Assembly (NCBI RefSeq): GCF_901709675.1
Contig: NC_051097.1
Location: 9,092,039-9,156,038 of the forward strand
DNA: 64,000 nucleotides
Source of the DNA: Syngnathus acus
Taxonomy: Eukaryota; Chordata; Actinopteri; Syngnathiformes; Syngnathidae
Reading direction: 5' to 3'
Shown: positions 1 through 11,170 of the stretch, piece after piece
Numbering within the stretch: the stretch's first letter is position 1
How the letters are laid out: each line of letters starts with the position of its first letter
Notes under the pieces: generated by a model
Databases searched by the model: none
Told to the model about the DNA's origin: nothing
What the model saw: the letters and a program-made list of their open reading frames with translations, nothing else
Program-made: the position numbers and the translations under genes

Positions 1-1497
1 GGTTAGGGTTTCCGACTAGGGTTTCCAAGGAGTTTTGCCATCGCTAATTAGGGTTTCAAACTAGGCTCAGGGTTTCCGACTAGGGTTTTAAACCAAGGTT
101 AGGGTTTCAAACTAGGTTTTAAAGCTAGGGTTAGGGTTTCCAACGAGGGTTTCGAACTACTTTTAGGGTTTCTAAGATTGGGGTTTCTAACTAGGCTTTC
201 AAAACTAGGGTTAGGGTTTTCCACTAGGGTTTCCAAAGTTAGGGTTAGGATTAGGGTTGGAGTTAGGGTTTCTAACTAGGCTTTCAAAACTAGGGTTAGG
301 GTTAGGGTTAGAGTTAGGGTTAGGGTTAGGGTTAGGGTTAGAGTTAGAGTTAGGGTTAGGGTTACTAACTAGGCTTTCAAAACTAGAGTTAGGGTTAGGG
401 TTTCTAACTAGGCTTTCAAAACTAGGGTTAGGGTTTCCGACCAGGGTTTCCAAGGAGTTTTGCCATTGCTAATTAGGGTTTCAAACTAGGGTTAGGGTTT
501 CCGACTAGGGTTTCCAAGGAGTTTTGCCATCGCTAATTAAGGTTTCAAACTAGGCTCAGGGTTTCCGACTAGGGTTTTAAACCAAGGTTAGGGTTTCAAA
601 CTAGGTTTTAAAGCTAGGGTTAGGGTTTCCAACGAGGGTTTCGAACTACTTTTAGGGTTTCTAAGATTGGGGTTTCTAACTAGGCTTTCAAAACTAGGGT
701 TAGGGTTTTCCACTAGGGTTTCCAAAGTTAGGGTTAGGGTTAGGATTAGGGTTGGAGTTAGGGTTTCTAACTAGGCTTTCAAAACTAGGGTTAGGGTTAG
801 AGTTAGAGTTAGGGTTAGGGTTAGGGTTAGGGTTAGGGTTAGGGTTAGGGTTAGGGTTAGGGTTAGAGTTAGGGTTAGGGTTAGGGTTACTAACTAGGCT
901 TTCAAAACTAGAGTTAGGGTTAGGGTTTCTAACTAGGCTTTCAAAACTAGGGGTAGGGTTTCCGACCAGGGTTTCCAAGGAGTTTTGCCATTGCTAATTA
1001 GGGTTTCAAACTAGGGTTAGGGTTTCCGACTAGGGTTTCCAAGGAGTTTTGCCATCGCTAATTAGGGTTTCAAACTAGGCTCAGGGTTTCCGACTAGGGT
1101 TTTAAACCAAGGTTAGGGTTTCAAACTAGGTTTTAAAGCTAGGGTTAGGGTTTCCAACGAGGGTTTCGAACTACTTTTAGGGTTTCTAAGACTGGGGTTT
1201 CTAACTAGGCTTTCAAAACTAGGGTTAGGGTTTTCCACTAGGGTTTCCAAAGTTAGGGTTAGGATTAGGGTTGGAGTTAGGGTTTCTAACTAGGCTTTCA
1301 AAACTAGGGTTAGGGTTAGAGTTAGAGTTAGAGTTAGAGTTAGAGTTAGGGTTAGGGTTAGGGTTAGGGTTAGGGTTAGAGTTAGAGTTAGGGTTAGGGT
1401 TAGGGTTACTAACTAGGCTTTCAAAACTAGAGTTAGGGTTAGGGTTTCTAACTAGGCTTTCAAAACTAGGGTTAGGGTTTCCGACTAGGGTTTCCAA

Positions 1498-2095
1498 GGA
1501 GTTTTGCCATCGCTAATTAGGGTTTCAAACTAGGCTCAGGGTTTCCGACTAGGGTTTCAAACCAAGGTTAGGGTTTCAAACTAGGTTTTAAAGCTAGGGT
1601 TAGGGTTTCCAACGAGGGTTTCAAACTACTTTTAGGGTTTCTAAGATTAGGGTTTCTAACTAGGCTTTCAAAACGAGGGTTAGGGTTTCCGACCAGGGTT
1701 TCCAAGGAGTTTTGCCATTGCTATTTAGGGTTTCAAACTAGGGTTAGGGTTTCCGACTAGAGTTTTAAACAAAGGTTAGGGTTACAAACTTGGTTTTAAT
1801 GCTAGGGTTAGGGTTTCCAACGAGGGTTTCAAACTACTTTTATGGTTTCTAAGATCAGGGTTTCTAACTAGGCTTTCAAAACTAGGGTTAGGGTTTCCGA
1901 CCAGGGTTTCCAAGGAGTTTTGCCATCGCTAATTAAAGTTTCAAACAAGGGGTAGGGTTTCCGACTAGGGTTTTAAACCAAGCTTAGGGTTACAAACTAG
2001 GTTTTAAAGCTAAGGTTAGGGTTTCCAACGAGGGTTTCAAACTACTTTTAGGGTTTCTAAGATTGGGGTTTCTAACTAGGCTTTCAAAACTAGGG
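1498..2095 (+). repeat. Long-unit spacer block of the satellite, copy 1
   Basis: This stretch makes the unit beginning at 1225 about 870 bp instead of about 500. It holds three diverged GGGTTTC-type submonomers of roughly 190-200 bp with no (TTAGGG)n core, including private variants such as 'gctatttagggtttc', 'cttttatggtttc' and 'aattaaagtttc'. The same block recurs three more times with almost no change. Confidence 0.8.
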
Positions 2096-4903
2096 TTAGG
2101 GTTTTCCACTAGGGTTTCCAAAGTTAGGGTTAGGGTTAGGATTAGGGTTGGAGTTAGGGTTTCTAACTAGGCTTTCAAAACTAGGGTTAGGGTTAGAGTT
2201 AGAGTTAGAGTTAGGGTTAGGGTTAGGGTTAGGGTTAGGGTTACAGTTAGAGTTAGGGTTAGGGTTAGGGTTACTAACTAGGCTTTCAAAACTAGAGTTA
2301 GGGTTAGGGTTTCTAACTAGGCTTTCAAAACTAGGGGTAGGGTTTCCGACCAGGGTTTCCAAGGAGTTTTGCCATTGCTAATTAGGGTTTCAAACTAGGG
2401 TTAGGGTTTCCGACTAGGGTTTCCAAGGAGTTTTGCCATCGCTAATTAGGGTTTCAAACTAGGCTCAGGGTTTCCGACTAGGGTTTTAAACCAAGGTTAG
2501 GGTTTCAAACTAGGTTTTAAAGCTAGGGTTAGGGTTTCCAACGAGGGTTTCGAACTACTTTTAGGGTTTCTAAGATTGGGGTTTCTAACTAGGCTTTCAA
2601 AACTAGGGTTAGGGTTTTCCACTAGGGTTTCCAAAGTTAGGGTTAGGGTTAGGATTAGGGTTGGAGTTAGGGTTTCTAACTAGGCTTTCAAAACTAGGGT
2701 TAGGGTTAGGGTTAGAGTTAGAGTTAGAGTTAGGGTTAGGGTTAGGGTTAGAGTTAGAGTTAGGGTTAGGGTTACTAACTAGGCTTTCAAAACTAGAGTT
2801 AGGGTTAGGGTTTCTAACTAGGCTTTCAAAACTAGGGTTAGGGTTTCCGACCAGGGTTTCCAAGGAGTTCTGCCATTGCTAATTAGGGTTTCAAACTAGG
2901 GTTAGGGTTTCCGACTAGGGTTTCCAAGGAGTTTTGCCATCGCTAATTAAGGTTTCAAACTAGGCTCAGGGTTTCCGACTAGGGTTTTAAACCAAGGTTA
3001 GGGTTTCAAACTAGGTTTTAAAGCTAGGGTTAGGGTTTCCAACGAGGGTTTCGAACTACTTTTAGGGTTTCTAAGATTGGGGTTTCTAACTAGGCTTTCA
3101 AAACTAGAGTTAGGGTTTTCCACTAGGGTTTCCAAAGTTAGGGTTAGGGTTAGGATTAGGGTTGGAGTTAGGGTTTCTAACTAGGCTTTCAAAACTAGGG
3201 TTAGGGTTAGAGTTAGAGTTAGGGTTAGGGTTAGAGTTAGAGTTAGGGTTAGGGTTAGGGTTAGGGTTAGGGTTACTAACTAGGCTTTCAAAACTAGAGT
3301 TAGGGTTAGGGTTTCTAACTAGGCTTTCAAAACTAGGGGTAGGGTTTCCGACCAGGGTTTCCAAGGAGTTTTGCCATTGCTAATTAGGGTTTCAAACTAG
3401 GGTTAGGGTTTCCGACTAGGGTTTCCAAGGAGTTTTGCCATCGCTAATTAGGGTTTCAAACTAGGCTCAGGGTTTCCGACTAGGGTTTTAAACCAAGGTT
3501 AGGGTTTCAAACTAGGTTTTAAAGCTAGGGTTAGGGTTTCCAACGAGGGTTTCGAACTACTTTTAGGGTTTCTAAGATTGGGGTTTCTAACTAGGCTTTC
3601 AAAACTAGGGTTAGGGTTTTCCACTAGGGTTTCCAAAGTTAGGGTTAGGATTAGGGTTGGAGTTAGGGTTTCTAAATAGGCTTTCAAAACTAGGGTTAGG
3701 GTTAGGGTTAGAGTTAGGGTTAGGGTTAGGGTTAGGGTTAGGGTTAGGGTTAGAGTTAGAGTTAGGGTTAGGGTTACTAACTAGGCTTTCAAAACTAGAG
3801 TTAGGGTTAGGGTTTCTAACTAGGCTTTCAAAACTAGGGTTAGGGTTTCCGACCAGGGTTTCCAAGGAGTTTTGCCATTGCTAATTAGGGTTTCAAACTA
3901 GGGTTAGGGTTTCCGACTAGGGTTTCCAAGGAGTTTTGCCATCGCTAATTAAGGTTTCAAACTAGGCTCAGGGTTTCCGACTAGGGTTTTAAACCAAGGT
4001 TAGGGTTTCAAACTAGGTTTTAAAGCTAGGGTTAGGGTTTCCAACGAGGGTTTCGAACTACTTTTAGGGTTTCTAAGATTGGGGTTTCTAACTAGGCTTT
4101 CAAAACTAGGGTTAGGGTTTTCCACTAGGGTTTCCAAAGTTAGGGTTAGGGTTAGGATTAGGGTTGGAGTTAGGGTTTCTAACTAGGCTTTCAAAACTAG
4201 GGTTAGGGTTAGAGTTAGAGTTAGAGTTAGGGTTAGGGTTAGGGTTAGGGTTAGGGTTAGGGTTAGAGTTAGAGTTAGGGTTAGGGTTAGGGTTACTAAC
4301 TAGGCTTTCAAAACTAGAGTTAGGGTTAGGGTTTCTAACTAGGCTTTCAAAACTAGGGGTAGGGTTTCCGACCAGGGTTTCCAAGGAGTTTTGCCATTGC
4401 TAATTAGGGTTTCAAACTAGGGTTAGGGTTTCCGACTAGGGTTTCCAAGGAGTTTTGCCATCGCTAATTAGGGTTTCAAACTAGGCTCAGGGTTTCCGAC
4501 TAGGGTTTTAAACCAAGGTTAGGGTTTCAAACTAGGTTTTAAAGCTAGGGTTAGGGTTTCCAACGAGGGTTTCGAACTACTTTTAGGGTTTCTAAGACTG
4601 GGGTTTCTAACTAGGCTTTCAAAACTAGGGTTAGGGTTTTCCACTAGGGTTTCCAAAGTTAGGGTTAGGGTTAGGATTAGGGTTGGAGTTAGGGTTTCTA
4701 ACTAGGCTTTCAAAACTAGGGTTAGGGTTAGAGTTAGAGTTAGAGTTAGAGTTAGGGTTAGGGTTAGGGTTAGGGTTAGGGTTAGAGTTAGAGTTAGGGT
4801 TAGGGTTAGGGTTACTAACTAGGCTTTCAAAACTAGAGTTAGGGTTAGGGTTTCTAACTAGGCTTTCAAAACTAGGGTTAGGGTTTCCGACTAGGGTTTC
4901 CAA

Positions 4904-5501
4904 GGAGTTTTGCCATCGCTAATTAGGGTTTCAAACTAGGCTCAGGGTTTCCGACTAGGGTTTCAAACCAAGGTTAGGGTTTCAAACTAGGTTTTAAAGC
5001 TAGGGTTAGGGTTTCCAACGAGGGTTTCAAACTACTTTTAGGGTTTCTAAGATTAGGGTTTCTAACTAGGCTTTCAAAACGAGGGTTAGGGTTTCCGACC
5101 AGGGTTTCCAAGGAGTTTTGCCATTGCTATTTAGGGTTTCAAACTAGGGTTAGGGTTTCCGACTAGAGTTTTAAACAAAGGTTAGGGTTACAAACTTGGT
5201 TTTAATGCTAGGGTTAGGGTTTCCAACGAGGGTTTCAAACTACTTTTATGGTTTCTAAGATCAGGGTTTCTAACTAGGCTTTCAAAACTAGGGTTAGGGT
5301 TTCCGACCAGGGTTTCCAAGGAGTTTTGCCATCGCTAATTAAAGTTTCAAACAAGGGGTAGGGTTTCCGACTAGGGTTTTAAACCAAGCTTAGGGTTACA
5401 AACTAGGTTTTAAAGCTAAGGTTAGGGTTTCCAACGAGGGTTTCAAACTACTTTTAGGGTTTCTAAGATTGGGGTTTCTAACTAGGCTTTCAAAACTAGG
5501 G
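4904..5501 (+). repeat. Long-unit spacer block of the satellite, copy 2
   Basis: Near-identical to the block at 1498-2095, offset by 3406 bp. It has the same private variants ('gctatttagggtttc', 'cttttatggtttc', 'aattaaagtttc') and is again followed by the only unit type whose core contains a TTACAG hexamer. Confidence 0.8.
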
Positions 5502-6794
5502 TTAGGGTTTTCCACTAGGGTTTCCAAAGTTAGGGTTAGGGTTAGGATTAGGGTTGGAGTTAGGGTTTCTAACTAGGCTTTCAAAACTAGGGTTAGGGTT
5601 AGAGTTAGAGTTAGAGTTAGGGTTAGGGTTAGGGTTAGGGTTACAGTTAGAGTTAGGGTTAGGGTTAGGGTTACTAACTAGGCTTTCAAAACTAGAGTTA
5701 GGGTTAGGGTTTCTAACTAGGCTTTCAAAACTAGGGGTAGGGTTTCCGACCAGGGTTTCCAAGGAGTTTTGCCATTGCTAATTAGGGTTTCAAACTAGGG
5801 TTAGGGTTTCCGACTAGGGTTTCCAAGGAGTTTTGCCATCGCTAATTAGGGTTTCAAACTAGGCTCAGGGTTTCCGACTAGGGTTTTAAACCAAGGTTAG
5901 GGTTTCAAACTAGGTTTTAAAGCTAGGGTTAGGGTTTCCAACGAGGGTTTCGAACTACTTTTAGGGTTTCTAAGATTGGGGTTTCTAACTAGGCTTTCAA
6001 AACTAGGGTTAGGGTTTTCCACTAGGGTTTCCAAAGTTAGGGTTAGGGTTAGGATTAGGGTTGGAGTTAGGGTTTCTAACTAGGCTTTCAAAACTAGGGT
6101 TAGGGTTAGGGTTAGAGTTAGAGTTAGAGTTAGAGTTAGGGTTAGGGTTAGGGTTAGGGTTAGGGTTAGAGTTAGAGTTAGGGTTAGGGTTACTAACTAG
6201 GCTTTCAAAACTAGAGTTAGGGTTAGGGTTTCTAACTAGGCTTTCAAAACTAGGGTTAGGGTTTCCGACCAGGGTTTCCAAGGAGTTCTGCCATTGCTAA
6301 TTAGGGTTTCAAACTAGGGTTAGGGTTTCCGACTAGGGTTTCCAAGGAGTTTTGCCATCGCTAATTAAGGTTTCAAACTAGGCTCAGGGTTTCCGACTAG
6401 GGTTTTAAACCAAGGTTAGGGTTTCAAACTAGGTTTTAAAGCTAGGGTTAGGGTTTCCAACGAGGGTTTCGAACTACTTTTAGGGTTTCTAAGACTGGGG
6501 TTTCTAACTAGGCTTTCAAAACTAGGGTTAGGGTTTTCCACTAGGGTTTCCAAAGTTAGGGTTAGGGTTAGGATTAGGGTTGGAGTTAGGGTTTCTAACT
6601 AGGCTTTCAAAACTAGGGTTAGGGTTAGAGTTAGAGTTAGAGTTAGAGTTAGGGTTAGGGTTAGGGTTAGGGTTAGAGTTAGAGTTAGGGTTAGGGTTAG
6701 GGTTACTAACTAGGCTTTCAAAACTAGAGTTAGGGTTAGGGTTTCTAACTAGGCTTTCAAAACTAGGGTTAGGGTTTCCGACTAGGGTTTCCAA

Positions 6795-7392
6795 GGAGTT
6801 TTGCCATCGCTAATTAGGGTTTCAAACTAGGCTCAGGGTTTCCGACTAGGGTTTCAAACCAAGGTTAGGGTTTCAAACTAGGTTTTAAAGCTAGGGTTAG
6901 GGTTTCCAACGAGGGTTTCAAACTACTTTTAGGGTTTCTAAGATTAGGGTTTCTAACTAGGCTTTCAAAACGAGGGTTAGGGTTTCCGACCAGGGTTTCC
7001 AAGGAGTTTTGCCATTGCTATTTAGGGTTTCAAACTAGGGTTAGGGTTTCCGACTAGAGTTTTAAACAAAGGTTAGGGTTACAAACTTGGTTTTAATGCT
7101 AGGGTTAGGGTTTCCAACGAGGGTTTCAAACTACTTTTATGGTTTCTAAGATCAGGGTTTCTAACTAGGCTTTCAAAACTAGGGTTAGGGTTTCCGACCA
7201 GGGTTTCCAAGGAGTTTTGCCATCGCTAATTAAAGTTTCAAACAAGGGGTAGGGTTTCCGACTAGGGTTTTAAACCAAGCTTAGGGTTACAAACTAGGTT
7301 TTAAAGCTAAGGTTAGGGTTTCCAACGAGGGTTTCAAACTACTTTTAGGGTTTCTAAGATTGGGGTTTCTAACTAGGCTTTCAAAACTAGGG
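6795..7392 (+). repeat. Long-unit spacer block of the satellite, copy 3
   Basis: Near-identical to the blocks at 1498 and 4904, and followed by a TTACAG-marked unit. The stretch 5502-6527 recurs at 7393-8418 (offset 1891 bp) with no difference I could see in the translated cores, so this block belongs to a duplicated higher-order segment of about 1.9 kb. Confidence 0.8.
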
Positions 7393-9156
7393 TTAGGGTT
7401 TTCCACTAGGGTTTCCAAAGTTAGGGTTAGGGTTAGGATTAGGGTTGGAGTTAGGGTTTCTAACTAGGCTTTCAAAACTAGGGTTAGGGTTAGAGTTAGA
7501 GTTAGAGTTAGGGTTAGGGTTAGGGTTAGGGTTACAGTTAGAGTTAGGGTTAGGGTTAGGGTTACTAACTAGGCTTTCAAAACTAGAGTTAGGGTTAGGG
7601 TTTCTAACTAGGCTTTCAAAACTAGGGGTAGGGTTTCCGACCAGGGTTTCCAAGGAGTTTTGCCATTGCTAATTAGGGTTTCAAACTAGGGTTAGGGTTT
7701 CCGACTAGGGTTTCCAAGGAGTTTTGCCATCGCTAATTAGGGTTTCAAACTAGGCTCAGGGTTTCCGACTAGGGTTTTAAACCAAGGTTAGGGTTTCAAA
7801 CTAGGTTTTAAAGCTAGGGTTAGGGTTTCCAACGAGGGTTTCGAACTACTTTTAGGGTTTCTAAGATTGGGGTTTCTAACTAGGCTTTCAAAACTAGGGT
7901 TAGGGTTTTCCACTAGGGTTTCCAAAGTTAGGGTTAGGGTTAGGATTAGGGTTGGAGTTAGGGTTTCTAACTAGGCTTTCAAAACTAGGGTTAGGGTTAG
8001 GGTTAGAGTTAGAGTTAGAGTTAGAGTTAGGGTTAGGGTTAGGGTTAGGGTTAGGGTTAGAGTTAGAGTTAGGGTTAGGGTTACTAACTAGGCTTTCAAA
8101 ACTAGAGTTAGGGTTAGGGTTTCTAACTAGGCTTTCAAAACTAGGGTTAGGGTTTCCGACCAGGGTTTCCAAGGAGTTCTGCCATTGCTAATTAGGGTTT
8201 CAAACTAGGGTTAGGGTTTCCGACTAGGGTTTCCAAGGAGTTTTGCCATCGCTAATTAAGGTTTCAAACTAGGCTCAGGGTTTCCGACTAGGGTTTTAAA
8301 CCAAGGTTAGGGTTTCAAACTAGGTTTTAAAGCTAGGGTTAGGGTTTCCAACGAGGGTTTCGAACTACTTTTAGGGTTTCTAAGATTGGGGTTTCTAACT
8401 AGGCTTTCAAAACTAGAGTTAGGGTTTTCCACTAGGGTTTCCAAAGTTAGGGTTAGGATTAGGGTTGGAGTTAGGGTTTCTAACTAGGCTTTCAAAACTA
8501 GGGTTAGGGTTAGAGTTAGAGTTAGGGTTAGGGTTAGAGTTAGAGTTAGGGTTAGGGTTAGGGTTAGGGTTAGGGTTACTAACTAGGCTTTCAAAACTAG
8601 AGTTAGGGTTAGGGTTTCTAACTAGGCTTTCAAAACTAGGGGTAGGGTTTCCGACCAGGGTTTCCAAGGAGTTTTGCCATTGCTAATTAGGGTTTCAAAC
8701 TAGGGTTAGGGTTTCCGACTAGGGTTTCCAAGGAGTTTTGCCATCGCTAATTAGGGTTTCAAACTAGGCTCAGGGTTTCCGACTAGGGTTTTAAACCAAG
8801 GTTAGGGTTTCAAACTAGGTTTTAAAGCTAGGGTTAGGGTTTCCAACGAGGGTTTCGAACTACTTTTAGGGTTTCTAAGACTGGGGTTTCTAACTAGGCT
8901 TTCAAAACTAGGGTTAGGGTTTTCCACTAGGGTTTCCAAAGTTAGGGTTAGGGTTAGGATTAGGGTTGGAGTTAGGGTTTCTAACTAGGCTTTCAAAACT
9001 AGGGTTAGGGTTAGAGTTAGAGTTAGAGTTAGGGTTAGGGTTAGAGTTAGAGTTAGGGTTAGGGTTACTAACTAGGCTTTCAAAACTAGAGTTAGGGTTA
9101 GGGTTTCTAACTAGGCTTTCAAAACTAGGGTTAGGGTTTCCGACTAGGGTTTCCAA

Positions 9157-9790
9157 GGAGTTTTGCCATCGCTAATTAGGGTTTCAAACTAGGCTCAGGG
9201 TTTCCGACTAGGGTTTCAAACCAAGGTTAGGGTTTCAAACTAGGTTTTAAAGCTAGGGTTAGGGTTTCCAACGAGGGTTTCAAACTACTTTTAGGGTTTC
9301 TAAGATTAGGGTTTCTAACTAGGCTTTCAAAACGAGGGTTAGGGTTTCCGACCAGGGTTTCCAAGGAGTTTTGCCATTGCTATTTAGGGTTTCAAACTAG
9401 GGTTAGGGTTTCCGACTAGAGTTTTAAACAAAGGTTAGGGTTACAAACTTGGTTTTAATGCTAGGGTTAGGGTTTCCAACGAGGGTTTCAAACTACTTTT
9501 ATGGTTTCTAAGATCAGGGTTTCTAACTAGGCTTTCAAAACTAGGGTTAGGGTTTCCGACCAGGGTTTCCAAGGAGTTTTGCCATCGCTAATTAAAGTTT
9601 CAAACAAGGGGTAGGGTTTCCGACTAGGGTTTTAAACCAAGCTTAGGGTTACAAACTAGGTTTTAAAGCTAAGGTTAGGGTTTCCAACGAGGGTTTCAAA
9701 CTACTTTTAGGGTTTCTAAGATTAGGGTTTCTAACTAGGCTTACAAAACTAGGGTTAGGGTTTCCGACCAGGGTTTCCAAGGAGTTTTGC
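9157..9790 (+). repeat. Long-unit spacer block of the satellite, copy 4, at array end
   Basis: This is the fourth copy of the core-less spacer block. It is followed by only a short, more diverged stretch of the same repeat before the array ends at the inverted-terminal-repeat element starting at 9863. No TTAGGG core follows it. Confidence 0.75.
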
Positions 9791-9862
9791 CATTGCTAAT
9801 TAGGGTTTCAAGCTAGGGTTAGGGTTTCTGACTAGGGTTTTAAATCAAGGTTAGGGTTACAA

Positions 9863-10410
9863 ACTAGGGGTGTAAATCGCGGGTTTTGTAACGATACGAT
9901 ATCATATCGATACAAAGAACCACGATACGATATTTGCCGATATCTTAAAGCTTGCTGTGATTCATTCACGATACATCACGATATAGTGCTCTACGATCGA
10001 TATAGAACAATATCCTGATTTATAACAATTCATACGCAAAATCAACAACGTACTGCAAACTCTTTATTTAGGAAATTACAAAGTGCTTCCAAACGAATGA
10101 CTTGAAGCCCAGAGGGGAGCGAATTTCCTCGTCTTCTTGGACACTAGCCATAGCACCAGCCCAGGAGCCGCGTAGTTGTCGGCTCCCCTTTCACGTGCCT
10201 GCTCTGCTCACAACACAACACGCCGCGCACTGCTCCCGGAAAGAGGAAGCAAGCAACAATGAACTGGATTACAAAATAAAGTCGCGTCTAATGTTCGAGG
10301 TCAAAAACGGGCGATATAGATCGATGTTTACGTTTAGCATCGATGCCAACAAATCGTAGAGCATTATATCGATTAATCGATGTGTATCGATGAATCGTTA
10401 CACCCCTAGT
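9863..10410. mobile_element. Short hAT-like non-autonomous DNA transposon
   Basis: The 548-bp element is bounded by perfect 13-bp inverted repeats: ACTAGGGGTGTAA at 9863 and its complement ending at 10410. Both subterminal regions are rich in ATCGATA/CGATACGATA motifs. AGGGGTGTAA-type ends are common on fish hAT-group MITEs, which is why I name that group, but no transposase is encoded. The left flank is satellite and the right flank is unique sequence, so no target-site duplication can be seen. An open frame at 10102-10359 has no recognisable domain and looks fortuitous. Confidence 0.7.
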
Positions 10411-10975
10411 GAATACATTATGTTAATTGGGGATACTGAATGATAAACGCTATTATTAAATTGTCCACTATTTATACAAGCACAAGTCAAAAGGTTGGAA
10501 GTAAAGCGTGTCTGTACACAATGTGCCCAACACATCCGATATGATCAAAAATAACAGCTTTATAAAATGGCGCATGTACAGTATGTTAGTAAATCTGCGC
10601 TACTCGCTAATCCCATAATCCAATGATTAAACTCCGGTTGAGTAGTGCTGCAATTGGAACACTTGTGTTGTTATAGTGCCAACATGCTGTTTATGCCTGG
10701 ATACAAGCGAAAGAGATGCAGGGAGAGCAAAGAGGACAAAGGAGTGTTACGAGAGGGCGAGAGAGGGTGAGAGGGCAAATTGAGTAGCGGAAATGAAAAA
10801 GGGCCATGGCGAGGTCAGATCCATATTCACTTGCGCTTTATGGTGGAATGAAAAGTGCATTATTTTGCATGCAGTCCATGAATTGGTAATCAAAAAGACA
10901 AAAATATTTTTAAGCTTGCTCATCGGAATGGAAATATACTAAGATGTTGGAGGCCACATTATAATGACTCAAGCA

Positions 10976-10990
10976 TGTGTGTGTGTGTGT
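10976..10990. repeat. (TG)n microsatellite
   Basis: Short uninterrupted TG dinucleotide run in intergenic DNA. Confidence 0.9.
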
Positions 10991-11106
10991 TTATATTTGT
11001 CTTTGTTGTGTTGGTTAATAAGTAATATTTAACCAACAACAGGTAAGCCTTGAAGCTCCAAAGCAAATACATACGAAAGGTCATTGCACTGATAGGCTTT
11101 TTTGTC

Positions 11107-11170
11107 AATTGGCAGAGCTAGAGGGGGGGCCACAGGGGCACTGCCACCCCTGGAGCTAAAATGTAATAAA
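11107..11170. mobile_element. MITE-end-like fragment (GGCAGAGCTA...GGGG)
   Basis: The sequence 'ttggcagagctagaggggg' followed by 'gccaccc' pairs resembles the ends seen at 19822, 21321 and 55653 (CACTGGCGGAGCTAAG type, then a G-run and C-run). The shared motif at four places suggests one dispersed family. No target-site duplication was confirmed here. Confidence 0.4.

Larger units (their letters stand above)
1..9862 (+). repeat. Telomere-like higher-order satellite array
   Basis: Continuous tandem repeat. Each unit has a core of TTAGGG hexamers interspersed with TTAGAG variants, flanked by degenerate GGGTTTC / AAACTAGGG-type repeats and a landmark 'ccaaggagttttgccat'. Equivalent points recur at 211, 700, 1225, 2096, 2609, 3110, 3611, 4112, 4631, 5502, 6009, 6528, 7393, 7900, 8419 and 8914. 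Short units are therefore 489-525 bp, and long units are 865 or 871 bp. All short-unit lengths differ by multiples of 6, so length changes come from gain or loss of whole hexamers. The array runs to the left edge of the window, so its full size is unknown. Long reading frames (Leu-Gly repeats on +, Asn-Pro repeats on -) arise only because the hexamer has no stop in some frames; they are not genes. Confidence 0.95.

Noticed and set aside
211-9175. Sixteen pairs of long open frames (Asn-Pro repeat proteins on -, Leu-Gly repeat proteins on +)
   Set aside because: They are a by-product of the stop-free (TTAGGG)n frames and recur with every satellite unit. No codon bias, splice structure or protein family supports them.
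1-9862. CRISPR-like array (repeats with spacers)
   Set aside because: Unit size, hexamer core and eukaryotic context rule it out; the 'spacers' are themselves repeated.
10102-10359. 85-residue open frame in the hAT-like element
   Set aside because: No transposase or other known domain, and it lies in a short non-autonomous element with AT-rich ends.
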